Notes under the pieces: generated by a model
What the model was told of the DNA's origin: nothing
The model's input: only the letters and a program-made list of their open reading frames with translations
The model's database searches: none
In this document: in pieces, positions 25,738 to 33,639 of the stretch
How the letters are laid out: each line of letters starts with the position of its first letter
How positions within the stretch are numbered: the stretch's first letter is position 1
Made by a program: the position numbers and the translations under genes
NCBI RefSeq assembly: GCF_016679925.1
Contig: NZ_JAEQBW010000002.1
Location: forward strand, 124,001-188,000
DNA: 64,000 nt
DNA from: Marivirga aurantiaca
GTDB taxonomy: Bacteria; Bacteroidota; Bacteroidia; Cytophagales; Cyclobacteriaceae
Direction of reading: 5' to 3'

Positions 25738-26322
25738 TTAATCTGTTTTAAATGGAAGGGAAACACTTAGCTTCTCCCATGACATGCGTATAGCGCCTGA
25801 GCCCTCTCCCTTGTCTTCAATGGTATAAGTAAGCCGCTCGGCAAGGGGCATTCCTGTTTCAGGAGTTACTTCTATCCTGATGACATCCTCTGCCTGATCG
25901 TAATCATCAGCCAGGTGCTGCTCCCAGTTTTTGTTCAGGATCAATGTCCAGCGTTCCTGTCCGGGAATGGTAAAGAAGGCATATTTGCCTTTGGGGATGG
26001 TCGTACCTGCTATCTTGATTGCTTTGGAAAACTCCACGCTGGTAGCACTGTGGGCACCCGCAACCCAAACTTCTTCATAAGGTACCAGGCCGCCCCAAAT
26101 GACCCTACTTCGAACCGCAGGTGAGTGGTAGTACACAGAAACATGGGCATTACCCACATTGCCATGCGCTTCCTGAGGGATGCTCTTTTTTGAATTTTCG
26201 GGTTGCGTGGCGGATGCAGCTTCAGGCTGGTGGTGTTCGTGACCATCGTGACCGCTTTTTTTGTTTTGGCAAGATGCGATCAGCAATGCCAGCGCAAGAG
26301 TGTAAATCAGTTTTTTCATCAT
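25738..26322 (-). CDS. DUF2911 lipoprotein
   Basis: The 194-residue protein has a lipoprotein signal (LALALLIASCQNKK), a His-rich linker (GHDGHEHHQPE) and a DUF2911 domain recognisable by YYHSPAVRSRVIWGGLVPYE, VWVAGAHSATSVEFS, GKYAFFTIPG and EWTLILNK-like WTLILNKNWEQHLADDYDQ. DUF2911 is a Bacteroidota periplasmic family of unknown function. The His cluster and the operon position suggest periplasmic copper binding. It overlaps the PepSY gene by four bases. Confidence 0.85.
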   Translation of the reverse strand: MMKKLIYTLALALLIASCQNKKSGHDGHEHHQPEAASATQPENSKKSIPQEAHGNVGNAHVSVYYHSPAVRSRVIWGGLVPYEEVWVAGAHSATSVEFSKAIKIAGTTIPKGKYAFFTIPGQERWTLILNKNWEQHLADDYDQAEDVIRIEVTPETGMPLAERLTYTIEDKGEGSGAIRMSWEKLSVSLPFKTD

Positions 26323-27032
26323 TTATTCTTTTTAAGTTTTGAAGTGGTTTTTAAGAAAGTTTTAGAGGATACTGCGTAAAGTGTAAAGCCTGAAAGCACT
26401 GTAAAAAGGCCAAAGACTGAAAATGCCCTGAGCAGCCAATTGTTAAAGTTGTCCCGCCCGGCATAATCCATGGTGTGAAACATCCAGAGAAAATCGAACC
26501 AACGCCAACTGTTGTGCCTTACCCGCTCAAAGCGGCCATTGGAGGCATCAATATACGCTACCAGTTTTTCGGGATGATCAAAGTGGACAGCCCAGGCTGG
26601 TAGCGGCCTGCCACGGTATTCATGATGGTTGTCGGTTTCAGTAATCCATTCGGTTTTCAGGATTTTCAGGTTTTTTACGAGATGGTTCTGTGCGATTTCG
26701 ACCGCCTCCGTTTCGGTTATGCCCTTTTTGATTTGCCCGGTCTGGGCATTGTAGAGCAGACTATCGTTGACCCAATAATGCGGTTGGTGATTGATGTAGC
26801 GAAGCTCAAGGGATGAAATACCAAGCGTTGAATCTAACTGAGCCGGACTGATTAAGTCCGGGGGTGAATGCGTCATTACATGTTCACGATGGAACTGGTC
26901 TCCATGGATTTTGTCAATATCCGTCCAACTAAAATAGAGGCCACTGATCGTCCACCCAATAAACTGAATGCCTATAAAAAGCCCCAGATACCGGTGCGTT
27001 TTGCGGATGTAGTAGTTTCTGTTGCGCTTCAT
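26319..27032 (-). CDS. PepSY-domain membrane protein
   Basis: The 237-residue protein has an N-terminal helix (YIRKTHRYLGLFIGIQFIGWTI), a periplasmic PepSY-like region (TEAVEIAQNHLVKN, GRPLPAWAVHFDHPEKLVAYID) and a C-terminal helix (LLRAFSVFGLFTVLSGFTLY) preceded by WLFDFL-like RWFDFLWMFHTMDY. This is the PepSY-associated transmembrane type, linked elsewhere to reductive metal handling. It overlaps both neighbours by four bases, so it is part of the copper operon. Confidence 0.8.
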   Translation of the reverse strand: MKRNRNYYIRKTHRYLGLFIGIQFIGWTISGLYFSWTDIDKIHGDQFHREHVMTHSPPDLISPAQLDSTLGISSLELRYINHQPHYWVNDSLLYNAQTGQIKKGITETEAVEIAQNHLVKNLKILKTEWITETDNHHEYRGRPLPAWAVHFDHPEKLVAYIDASNGRFERVRHNSWRWFDFLWMFHTMDYAGRDNFNNWLLRAFSVFGLFTVLSGFTLYAVSSKTFLKTTSKLKKNK

Positions 27033-28342
27033 TTTTGGGTGGATTTATCTGCCCGACTTAAGAACCATTTTTCACCTGCGAAAACTATTAGCATCACAGA
27101 TGCAGAAACAATAAGAACCAAAAGGTCAGATGATGCCTTGATCCATAAGAAAGCTGCCAATACGATGAAATCCAACACCATCGCTGTGAGTACAATTGTT
27201 CCATTGGCTTTCACCTCTTTCCTCAAATACTTATATACACCCCAATGAATAATGATGTCCATCACCAAATAAAAAATGGCTCCTATGGAAGCAATTCTGG
27301 ACAGATCAAAGAAAATAGTCAGGATGATAGCGATAAACACCACATACACCAACATATGCTTCTGTATTCGGCCTGACATGCCCAAATGACTATGTGGAAT
27401 AAGTTCCATATCTGTAAGCATAGCCGTCATACGAGAGACTGCAAAAATGCTGGCAATCACTCCCGAAATAGTAGCTATTATGGCAATAGCAACGGTAAAA
27501 TGAAGACCAAAATCTCCAAAAGCAGGTCTGGCAGCTTCAGCAAGGGAGTAATCTTTGGCTTGAATAATTTCAGAGATTGTAAGGCTTGAGTTTACAGCGA
27601 AAGCAACCAGAAAATACACCACTGTGCATATCAACAAAGAAATAATAATAGACAGGCCAACATTTTTTTGAGGTTCTGTAATTTCGCCACCACTATTAGT
27701 TATTGTAGTGAATCCTTTGTAGGCCAAAATGGAAAGTGCTAAAGCCCCAATATAACTGGTTGCTGAATAATCAGTGTTTTTGATGGCTTTTGGTATCAAC
27801 CCTTCCAGAGAAAAACCCACTGCCCAGAGAGCTCCTATGGCAAAAATCAGAATTCCGATAATTTTGATAAATGACATGAACTGTGATGACTTTCCTATCA
27901 GCTTGTTGCCAGATATGTTAATCAAAAAAGCGCTAACCAAAAGAGCAACACCCAATATGGGAATCCAAAGTTCCTTGTTTTCAACTTCGAACAGTTGTAG
28001 GGTATAAGAGCCAAAAGTTCTGGCAACCAGGCTTTCGTTGATTACCATGGATAGTGCCATTAATAATGATGCAGAAGCTGTTATTGTTGATTTACCATAA
28101 GCTTTTTTCAAAATCATGGCTATCCCCCCAGCCGAAGGATACGTATTTGAAACTTTGATGTAGGAGTAAGCACTAAATGCTGAAATGAGAGCTCCCAAAA
28201 CGAAAATGTAAGGAAACCAGGTCCCTGACAGTTCAGCCACCTGGCCCAATAATGCAAAGATTCCTGCACCGATCATTACACCAGTGCCTAAAGCAATTGA
28301 TCCTAATAAACTTAAACTTCCTTTTTTATAACTTTCTTCCAT
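27029..28342 (-). CDS. APC-family permease
   Basis: The 437-residue protein has about twelve membrane helices and the APC signature near the start: LLGSIALGTGVMIGAGIFALLGQVAEL. The helix-6 region ALALSILAYKGFTTITNSGGEITEPQKNV is also typical of amino-acid/polyamine permeases. An amino-acid transporter inside a copper operon is unusual; it might move an amino-acid ligand or a metal-amino-acid complex. The substrate is unknown. Base composition looks slightly more AT-rich than its neighbours. Confidence 0.8.
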   Translation of the reverse strand: MEESYKKGSLSLLGSIALGTGVMIGAGIFALLGQVAELSGTWFPYIFVLGALISAFSAYSYIKVSNTYPSAGGIAMILKKAYGKSTITASASLLMALSMVINESLVARTFGSYTLQLFEVENKELWIPILGVALLVSAFLINISGNKLIGKSSQFMSFIKIIGILIFAIGALWAVGFSLEGLIPKAIKNTDYSATSYIGALALSILAYKGFTTITNSGGEITEPQKNVGLSIIISLLICTVVYFLVAFAVNSSLTISEIIQAKDYSLAEAARPAFGDFGLHFTVAIAIIATISGVIASIFAVSRMTAMLTDMELIPHSHLGMSGRIQKHMLVYVVFIAIILTIFFDLSRIASIGAIFYLVMDIIIHWGVYKYLRKEVKANGTIVLTAMVLDFIVLAAFLWIKASSDLLVLIVSASVMLIVFAGEKWFLSRADKSTQK

Positions 28343-28352
28343 AACTTCCTAA

Positions 28353-30707
28353 TTAAAACATGACAGATAATCCGCCCCCTGCTCCGAAGCGGTTGTCATA
28401 GCTTGTCATCAGTGAAAAATTCTTAGAAAGCATGTATTGTGCACCGGCACTCCATACAATTTCTTCTTTGTAATTTTGGCCGGCCTCCAGACCGTTTACC
28501 AATCCTGCATCAATTTGATATTCGTAATAGCCAAAAATTGATAACTTCGGAAATATCATCAGCGATCGACCGATTCCAATTCTAGGCCGAAGCTCATTAT
28601 CTATCCTTAGGTCAACATTGAACATATAAGGTGTAAACCACCGGATACCAGCCACGGCAATTGTCTTCATATCATCCAAACTATTCCTGGTGGTATTCTC
28701 AACATTAATACCTCCAAAAACCCTCAAATAATCGTACAGATAATACTCATAAGAAAATTCAGCTTCCAGGTTCTGATTCCATCCGTATTCCATTGATAAA
28801 TTGAATTGATTGCGAATGTTTGAAGTGGTCAGATTGACTGTTGTATTATGTGAGGCAACATCTGCCATTCCCCAACTATAGAAGCGGTTGGTTTCGTGAA
28901 TCAGTTTGGAAATTGGAAAGGGTTTCATTCTAGGGTCTTCCGGTGTATCATAGCTGACTACCCGTGCCATACCACCCATCATATGATAGAGAATATGACA
29001 ATGAAAGAACCAATCCCCATATTCGTTCCCGTAAAACTCAATGGTTACTTTTTGCATGGGGGGCACATTCACCGTGTGCTTCAGGGGTGAGTAATCACCG
29101 CTTTCGTTGATGACACGGAAAAAATGACCATGCAGGTGCATGGGATGGTGCATCATCGTCAGGTTGTTAAGGGTGATTCGGGTAATTTGCCCCTCTTTGA
29201 TTTTTATTTTATCGGTTTCAGATAGGGGAATACCATTCATGCTCCAGATGTAGCGGTTCATATTCCCAGTAAGATTGAGGAGGATTTCATTGACTGGAAC
29301 ATCCTTACCATAAACCGTTTTTTCAGGTGATTTCAGATAATTGTAATTGAATTCTGAAAACATGTCCATGTTTTCCATCCCGGGCATTTCAGCCATGGGA
29401 GCACTTGGCGGATCCATTTTGGAGTTTTTATCATCAGACATATCCATTGAGGAATGATCCATTTGGGAGACCTCTTCCTTATTTCCGGCCATATTCATAC
29501 CCGGCATATCATTATCCGGGTTTTTGTCGCCTTTCATTTGCATTCCCCAGTTCTCCATCATTTTTTGGGGATCGTCCTTTTTAGGATTAAATTTTAGGGC
29601 AGGAGCCCCCATGCGCATGTCCATTTTTGCCATTTGCATCATCATCCCTATTTTATCAGGGCGGGGAACATCTTCGGCTGCTAAAACTTCACCTTGGCCC
29701 AAAAAAGCAGAGGCTGTTCCCGAACCATCCTGAGCGGTGGCCCGAAATTCCATCTTTCCACTTTCCGGAATACTTACAATAAAATCGTAGGTCTCCGCAA
29801 TGGCAATAAATGTTTTATTGCGCTTGACCGGCTCAACATTTAGTCCATCAGCTGCAACTAAAGTCGGCTCTTCACCACCAAACGTCATCCAAAACGAGGT
29901 AGAAGCTGCCCCGTTAATAATTCTAAGCCTAACCTTTTCTCCGGGTTTGAAATTGGAATATTCCTGAACTTGTTCACCATTAACTAAAAAGGCCGGGTAA
30001 TATATATCGGCAATGTCTGCACTTTCCATTCTCTGCCTCCAGAAATTTAACTGGGCTCCCATTGCACCTCTGGCAATAACGCGGTTGAGGGGTGTGGCCG
30101 TACCTTTTCGCCAGTTGTACCATTCGGTTCCTCGTTTCAAGAAACGAAGTACGTTCATAGGCTTTTCATTTGTCCAGTCCGAAAGTATTATAACAAGCTC
30201 TTTGTCATAGGCCAGGGTTTCTTCTTTAGGATGGATGACGATAGAGCCAAAAACACCACTCTGCTCTTGCAGCATGGTATGTGAATGATACCAATAGGTA
30301 CCGGCTTGTTTCAGGGGAAATTCGTACTTCTGTGTTTCCCCAGGCGCGATGGGCGGAGTGGTGAGGTAAGGAACCCCGTCATAAAAATTTGGCAACAACA
30401 AACCGTGCCAGTGAATGGAAGTTTCTTCATCCATCTCGTTTTTTACATATATTACGGCATATTCACCTTCAGTAAAAGTAAGTGTGGGTCCCGGGACACT
30501 GCCATTAATGGCCATTCCCATGACTTCTTTGCCTGCCTTGTTCACTGCCAGCTCATTTATGGAAATGGCATATTCTCTTACAGGAAGATTATCAGTGTTG
30601 CCTTCGACTGATTTTTGAGTGAGGTTTTGCGCATTAGTTAGCCCTGATAATAAAAAAGACAAGGCAAATGCGAAAATTGCTAAAATTATATTAGGGAATT
30701 TTTTCAT
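28353..30707 (-). CDS. copA: Multicopper oxidase (CopA-like) fused to a CopB-like outer-membrane barrel
   Basis: The Met at 30707 gives a clean signal peptide (MKKFPNIILAIFAFALSF...). Copper sites are HWHG and WYHSH in the first domain, and HPMHLHGHFF and WFFHCHILYHMMGGM in the last. A Met/Asp-rich loop (about residues 345-460: MMMQMAKMDMRM, MPGMNMAG, MPGMENMDM) is typical of Cu(I) oxidases. After about residue 610 the sequence turns into amphipathic beta strands ending in Phe, like the outer-membrane protein CopB/PcoB. It would oxidise Cu(I) at the outer membrane. The fusion is discussed as a finding. Confidence 0.88.
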   Translation of the reverse strand: MKKFPNIILAIFAFALSFLLSGLTNAQNLTQKSVEGNTDNLPVREYAISINELAVNKAGKEVMGMAINGSVPGPTLTFTEGEYAVIYVKNEMDEETSIHWHGLLLPNFYDGVPYLTTPPIAPGETQKYEFPLKQAGTYWYHSHTMLQEQSGVFGSIVIHPKEETLAYDKELVIILSDWTNEKPMNVLRFLKRGTEWYNWRKGTATPLNRVIARGAMGAQLNFWRQRMESADIADIYYPAFLVNGEQVQEYSNFKPGEKVRLRIINGAASTSFWMTFGGEEPTLVAADGLNVEPVKRNKTFIAIAETYDFIVSIPESGKMEFRATAQDGSGTASAFLGQGEVLAAEDVPRPDKIGMMMQMAKMDMRMGAPALKFNPKKDDPQKMMENWGMQMKGDKNPDNDMPGMNMAGNKEEVSQMDHSSMDMSDDKNSKMDPPSAPMAEMPGMENMDMFSEFNYNYLKSPEKTVYGKDVPVNEILLNLTGNMNRYIWSMNGIPLSETDKIKIKEGQITRITLNNLTMMHHPMHLHGHFFRVINESGDYSPLKHTVNVPPMQKVTIEFYGNEYGDWFFHCHILYHMMGGMARVVSYDTPEDPRMKPFPISKLIHETNRFYSWGMADVASHNTTVNLTTSNIRNQFNLSMEYGWNQNLEAEFSYEYYLYDYLRVFGGINVENTTRNSLDDMKTIAVAGIRWFTPYMFNVDLRIDNELRPRIGIGRSLMIFPKLSIFGYYEYQIDAGLVNGLEAGQNYKEEIVWSAGAQYMLSKNFSLMTSYDNRFGAGGGLSVMF

Positions 30708-30717
30708 TATCTGATGT

Positions 30718-31404
30718 TTAATGTTCATGCTCCAGTTCCAAAAAATCACCTTGCGGTCCTACACCTTCTATGTGTACTAATTGTGCTCCGTAATGTCCTG
30801 CCTGTGCCACAGCATAAGCTGCACCCAATAACACCACTGCCACAATAGCCATTGCCCACCTTTTCGATTTGAAAATGAATAGGTTGATTCCTTGCAATAG
30901 CAGGCCGATAAACCCAAGATTGATTGTCCAGTCAGCCCAGAAGTCGTGTTGTTCCAATACGAGCCTGGCATGTTCAGTGAGGCCGTGCGTATGCGGATGG
31001 AAGTTTCTGCCGGCCAAGTACGCAGCTACAAAACCTACCAGCACCAGGGCAAAGGCTGTCCACGCCAATTCCTTTTTGATGAAATAGATGTTGACAACCG
31101 CCAGAATGGCCCCCACAATCAGTAATACGATAGCGAAATGCACAATTAGCGGATGGATTGTGGGAAAGTCCGCAAGATCAGCCGTGACCTTTTTTTCGTG
31201 GTGTGCATCTTTCTCATGCGCATCGTGGCTCACTGCCTCACTGGTATGTTCATGTTCACTTTGATCTGCCTCGCTGGTGGGGGTGGTCATCACAGTATCC
31301 GCTTGTTGGGCGGTGCTGTCTTGTTTGCTTTTGTGGCCGTCATGAGCCGATACGGTTGCCGTAGTGAATAGTAGCAATACGACTGCTTTTAGAATATTTT
31401 TCAT
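30718..31404 (-). CDS. DUF2231-type membrane protein with His-rich exported region
   Basis: The 228-residue protein has a signal-like start (VVLLLFTTATVSAHDGHKS), a His/Glu-rich exported part (QSEHEHTSEAVSHDAHEKDAHHEKK), then FPTIHPLIVHFAIVLLIVGAIL, the mark of DUF2231, and three further helices. It ends in HEH. DUF2231 proteins are often found with copper and haem membrane proteins. The multicopper oxidase gene starts 10 bp after its stop. Confidence 0.8.
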   Translation of the reverse strand: MKNILKAVVLLLFTTATVSAHDGHKSKQDSTAQQADTVMTTPTSEADQSEHEHTSEAVSHDAHEKDAHHEKKVTADLADFPTIHPLIVHFAIVLLIVGAILAVVNIYFIKKELAWTAFALVLVGFVAAYLAGRNFHPHTHGLTEHARLVLEQHDFWADWTINLGFIGLLLQGINLFIFKSKRWAMAIVAVVLLGAAYAVAQAGHYGAQLVHIEGVGPQGDFLELEHEH

Positions 31405-31423
31405 TGTTAAATTATTTAGGTGA

Positions 31424-31888
31424 TTAATGATTGGTCTGTGGTCTTCTTGCTGACGAATGAGTTTGCCATATTTTCCATTGACCGTTTTCTTTTTTCAAAA
31501 TGCTGGTGGCAACTCCTTTTCGCTCAATAACTGATTTGTCATTGCTTAGCACAATTGTGTATATGTAGGTTTCAGTGGCAAAGGCAAATGGCAAAGCGAC
31601 TTCTATGGCTACTTCATAGTCACTAAACTTGAAAGATTCGAAATGATGGAGCTCCGGGCCCAGGTGGTTAGCTAGATAGTCCTGATATCGGCCTTCAACT
31701 TTGCCTGATTCAACAACAATTGATTGTGATACAAATAAATTACCTGTGCCCGTTGTGTCGAGGCTTTCAATGGCCTGTTTGTATGATTCCAGTACTTGTT
31801 TTACCTGGTTAATTTCATCCGACTGTTGCGCTTGAGTCTTCACGGCCACTATGGCAGCAAGACTTAAAAAAAGCAGGTTCAATTTCAT
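31424..31888 (-). CDS. Exported NTF2/SnoaL-like protein
   Basis: The 154-residue protein has a signal peptide (LLFLSLAAIVAVKTQAQ) and a single alpha-beta domain with VLESYKQAIESLDTTGTGNLF, a central HHFESFKFSDYEV and an ending GVATSILKKENGQWKIWQTHSSARRP. This is the NTF2-like/DUF4440 fold, a small hollow barrel. In copper clusters of this phylum such proteins are recurrent, without known function. Confidence 0.75.
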   Translation of the reverse strand: MKLNLLFLSLAAIVAVKTQAQQSDEINQVKQVLESYKQAIESLDTTGTGNLFVSQSIVVESGKVEGRYQDYLANHLGPELHHFESFKFSDYEVAIEVALPFAFATETYIYTIVLSNDKSVIERKGVATSILKKENGQWKIWQTHSSARRPQTNH

Positions 31889-31916
31889 GGATTTTTTGGG
31901 GTTAAATGATTGTCAA

Positions 31917-32354
31917 TTATTCTTTCTTAAATGCGCTGTAATTAGCCTCTGATTCAAAGTATGCAACTGCGCCTTGCGTGTTAGTCACTACAATAAATGC
32001 TTCCGATTTATCTACCTGATTGCCACTAAAAGGGTCGATGGCGATCCTTGCACTTTCTATATTGTTGAGCTTATCCACGCACATTTCGCAGCAACCATAA
32101 TAGGTTTTGCCATTGACCGGTACCGGGATTTGCGGCTTGCCCATGTAGGCGTCATTCACCATGCATACCAGGCTTGGTTCCACCGGTCGTTCAATTTCAT
32201 CTGGGCTATAGCCTATAGAAGGCTGTAGCTGCTGATGGTTAATCCAATACACCAATGCTGTGGCTGTCACTAATAATGCCGCAATGGTCAGGTAGGCATA
32301 CACCAGATTCCGGGTAGATGTCTTAGGGTTGTCCTTGTTGCTTTTCTTCTTCAT
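31917..32354 (-). CDS. Membrane-anchored TRASH-like Cys-rich protein
   Basis: From the Met at 32354 the product is 145 residues with one N-terminal helix (YAYLTIAALLVTATALVYW). The periplasmic part has LVCMVNDAYMGKPQIPVPV and YYGCCEMCVDKL, a C-x2-C pair in a TRASH/YHS-like setting, and a C-terminal FSGNQVDKSEAFIVV with VAYFESEANYSAF. Such domains bind soft metals. It probably handles copper in the periplasm near the membrane. Confidence 0.7.
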   Translation of the reverse strand: MKKKSNKDNPKTSTRNLVYAYLTIAALLVTATALVYWINHQQLQPSIGYSPDEIERPVEPSLVCMVNDAYMGKPQIPVPVNGKTYYGCCEMCVDKLNNIESARIAIDPFSGNQVDKSEAFIVVTNTQGAVAYFESEANYSAFKKE

Positions 32355-32446
32355 GACTTTTCCGTTTGGTGCCTGATGGAAGAGTGGCGGCAGGATTGTA
32401 TGCATGACAACCTACACAAGGGCCACTCTCCAACAGGGCTTTAATT

Positions 32447-32899
32447 TTACTTATCTTCCTCTTTTTTCATTTCCTGTTCCAAGAAGAAACAGTGTGTAGC
32501 ACACGCATGAAGCTTATAGTTTTTGTGTACTGTGCCTTTCTTGTGACCTTCCGGATCCAGAATCTCGCATTTATCCCCTATCGTTTTGGTGCTCAGGATG
32601 AAGACTCCATCGTTGTTGTAATAGCGGCCATCTTTTTTAGCCTTTCCTAATGAATTGCCTTCCGCATCGTAAACCCTGCCGCCTTTGATGAAGCCCAGTT
32701 TTTGACCTTGGTTGTTAAAGACTATGTCTTCTTTACTGATGTGCCCGAGTTTGGTGCCCCGGTCATCCGATACCTCTCCTTTTCCATTGATGTGAATAAG
32801 GCGTTGCTCTGTCTTGCTACTTGGCTGTGCCAAGACCCCATGTGCTACCAGCAGCATTCCTCCAAGGAATACGATGCTGAAAATGATGTGCTTGTTCAT
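32447..32899 (-). CDS. Exported protein with short beta repeats
   Basis: From the Met at 32899 there is a signal peptide (IIFSIVFLGGMLLVAHGVLA). The mature chain has about four or five repeats of roughly 20 residues with G-x-x-L-G or G-x-x-x-G turns: RGTKLGHIS, QGQKLGFIK, EGNSLGKAK, DGRYYNNDG, EGHKKGTVH. The end has CATHC, a possible metal site. I cannot name the family. The operon context suggests periplasmic metal binding. Confidence 0.65.
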   Translation of the reverse strand: MNKHIIFSIVFLGGMLLVAHGVLAQPSSKTEQRLIHINGKGEVSDDRGTKLGHISKEDIVFNNQGQKLGFIKGGRVYDAEGNSLGKAKKDGRYYNNDGVFILSTKTIGDKCEILDPEGHKKGTVHKNYKLHACATHCFFLEQEMKKEEDK

Positions 32900-32979
32900 G
32901 ATACATTTAATTTGTACCTGCATGAAAAGGAGGGAGTAGTACAAAAGTCCATTCCATCCGATTCATACAGGTCTTTGAT

Positions 32980-33492
32980 TCAATTGATCGTCTCTTTCAC
33001 GCTTCCGCACTTCAGCATTTTGTCACCGAAGTAGGGATTGCGGATTTCCTTTTCGTTGGATAGCCAATAGCCTCCGGTGTTGCCGTTGGCCATGGGGCAG
33101 TATTCCAGATAGAGTTCTCCCATGCTGATATCAGCTCCCTTCACCAAGGTGGCCATCTCATTGCTTAAGGCGGTAAAAGCCTTTCGCTGGTTTTCCAGTG
33201 AACCTGCTTGCGCAACATTGGCCGCCTCTGTATGGACTTTATCACTTCCTTTGATATTGTGAAGGGCCTTCACCAAAGATTCAGAAGCAGACTTTGCATT
33301 CTGAAAATCAGACGCCACCAAAGCATTCTTCAAATGGATGTAGTGCGTGTAGGAAGAACCCAGTGCCTTGTCTTTAAACATTGGTTCCATCGTTTGACTG
33401 CTTGTTTGTGCACCATGCGCTGCATGGTCGTGTTGTGCGGTTGCTCCCCAGCTTACTAAAGCCAGGTATAGCATGATCATTGTTTTTTTCAT
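32980..33492 (-). CDS. DUF3347 exported protein, free-standing
   Basis: The 170-residue protein has a signal peptide and His motif (QHDHAAHG), then a helical DUF3347 domain: YTHYIHLKNALVASDFQNAKSA and a C-terminal block YCPMANGNTGGYWLSNEKE with YFGDKMLKCG. The Cys, Met and His residues of that block are the likely copper ligands. The same domain is fused to the C-terminus of the CusB-like adaptor upstream, so the two may share copper. Confidence 0.85.
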   Translation of the reverse strand: MKKTMIMLYLALVSWGATAQHDHAAHGAQTSSQTMEPMFKDKALGSSYTHYIHLKNALVASDFQNAKSASESLVKALHNIKGSDKVHTEAANVAQAGSLENQRKAFTALSNEMATLVKGADISMGELYLEYCPMANGNTGGYWLSNEKEIRNPYFGDKMLKCGSVKETIN

Positions 33493-33504
33493 TTTTCTAT
33501 TTGT

Positions 33505-33636
33505 TTAAAGGTTAAATACTTGAATCAGGGCTAAACCAGTGACCAGAAGAATGACTACTCCCCAGACCATCCGGCTGACCCATTTTTTTATTGTTGAAGG
33601 AGCTTTTTCATCTCCGGTTTTACAGCAACTTTTCAT
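33505..33636 (-). CDS. 43-residue Cys-pair membrane peptide
   Basis: This gene reads MKSCCKTGDEKAPSTIKKWV, then a single hydrophobic helix (VVILLVTGLALIQVF) and a short end. It starts three bases after the CusB stop and ends 12 bases before the DUF3347 start, so spacing fits an operon member. The Cys pair is on the cytoplasmic side if the positive residues stay inside. It may pass copper to, or stabilise, the Cus pump. No family is known to me. Confidence 0.6.
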   Translation of the reverse strand: MKSCCKTGDEKAPSTIKKWVSRMVWGVVILLVTGLALIQVFNL

Positions 33637-33639
33637 CTC

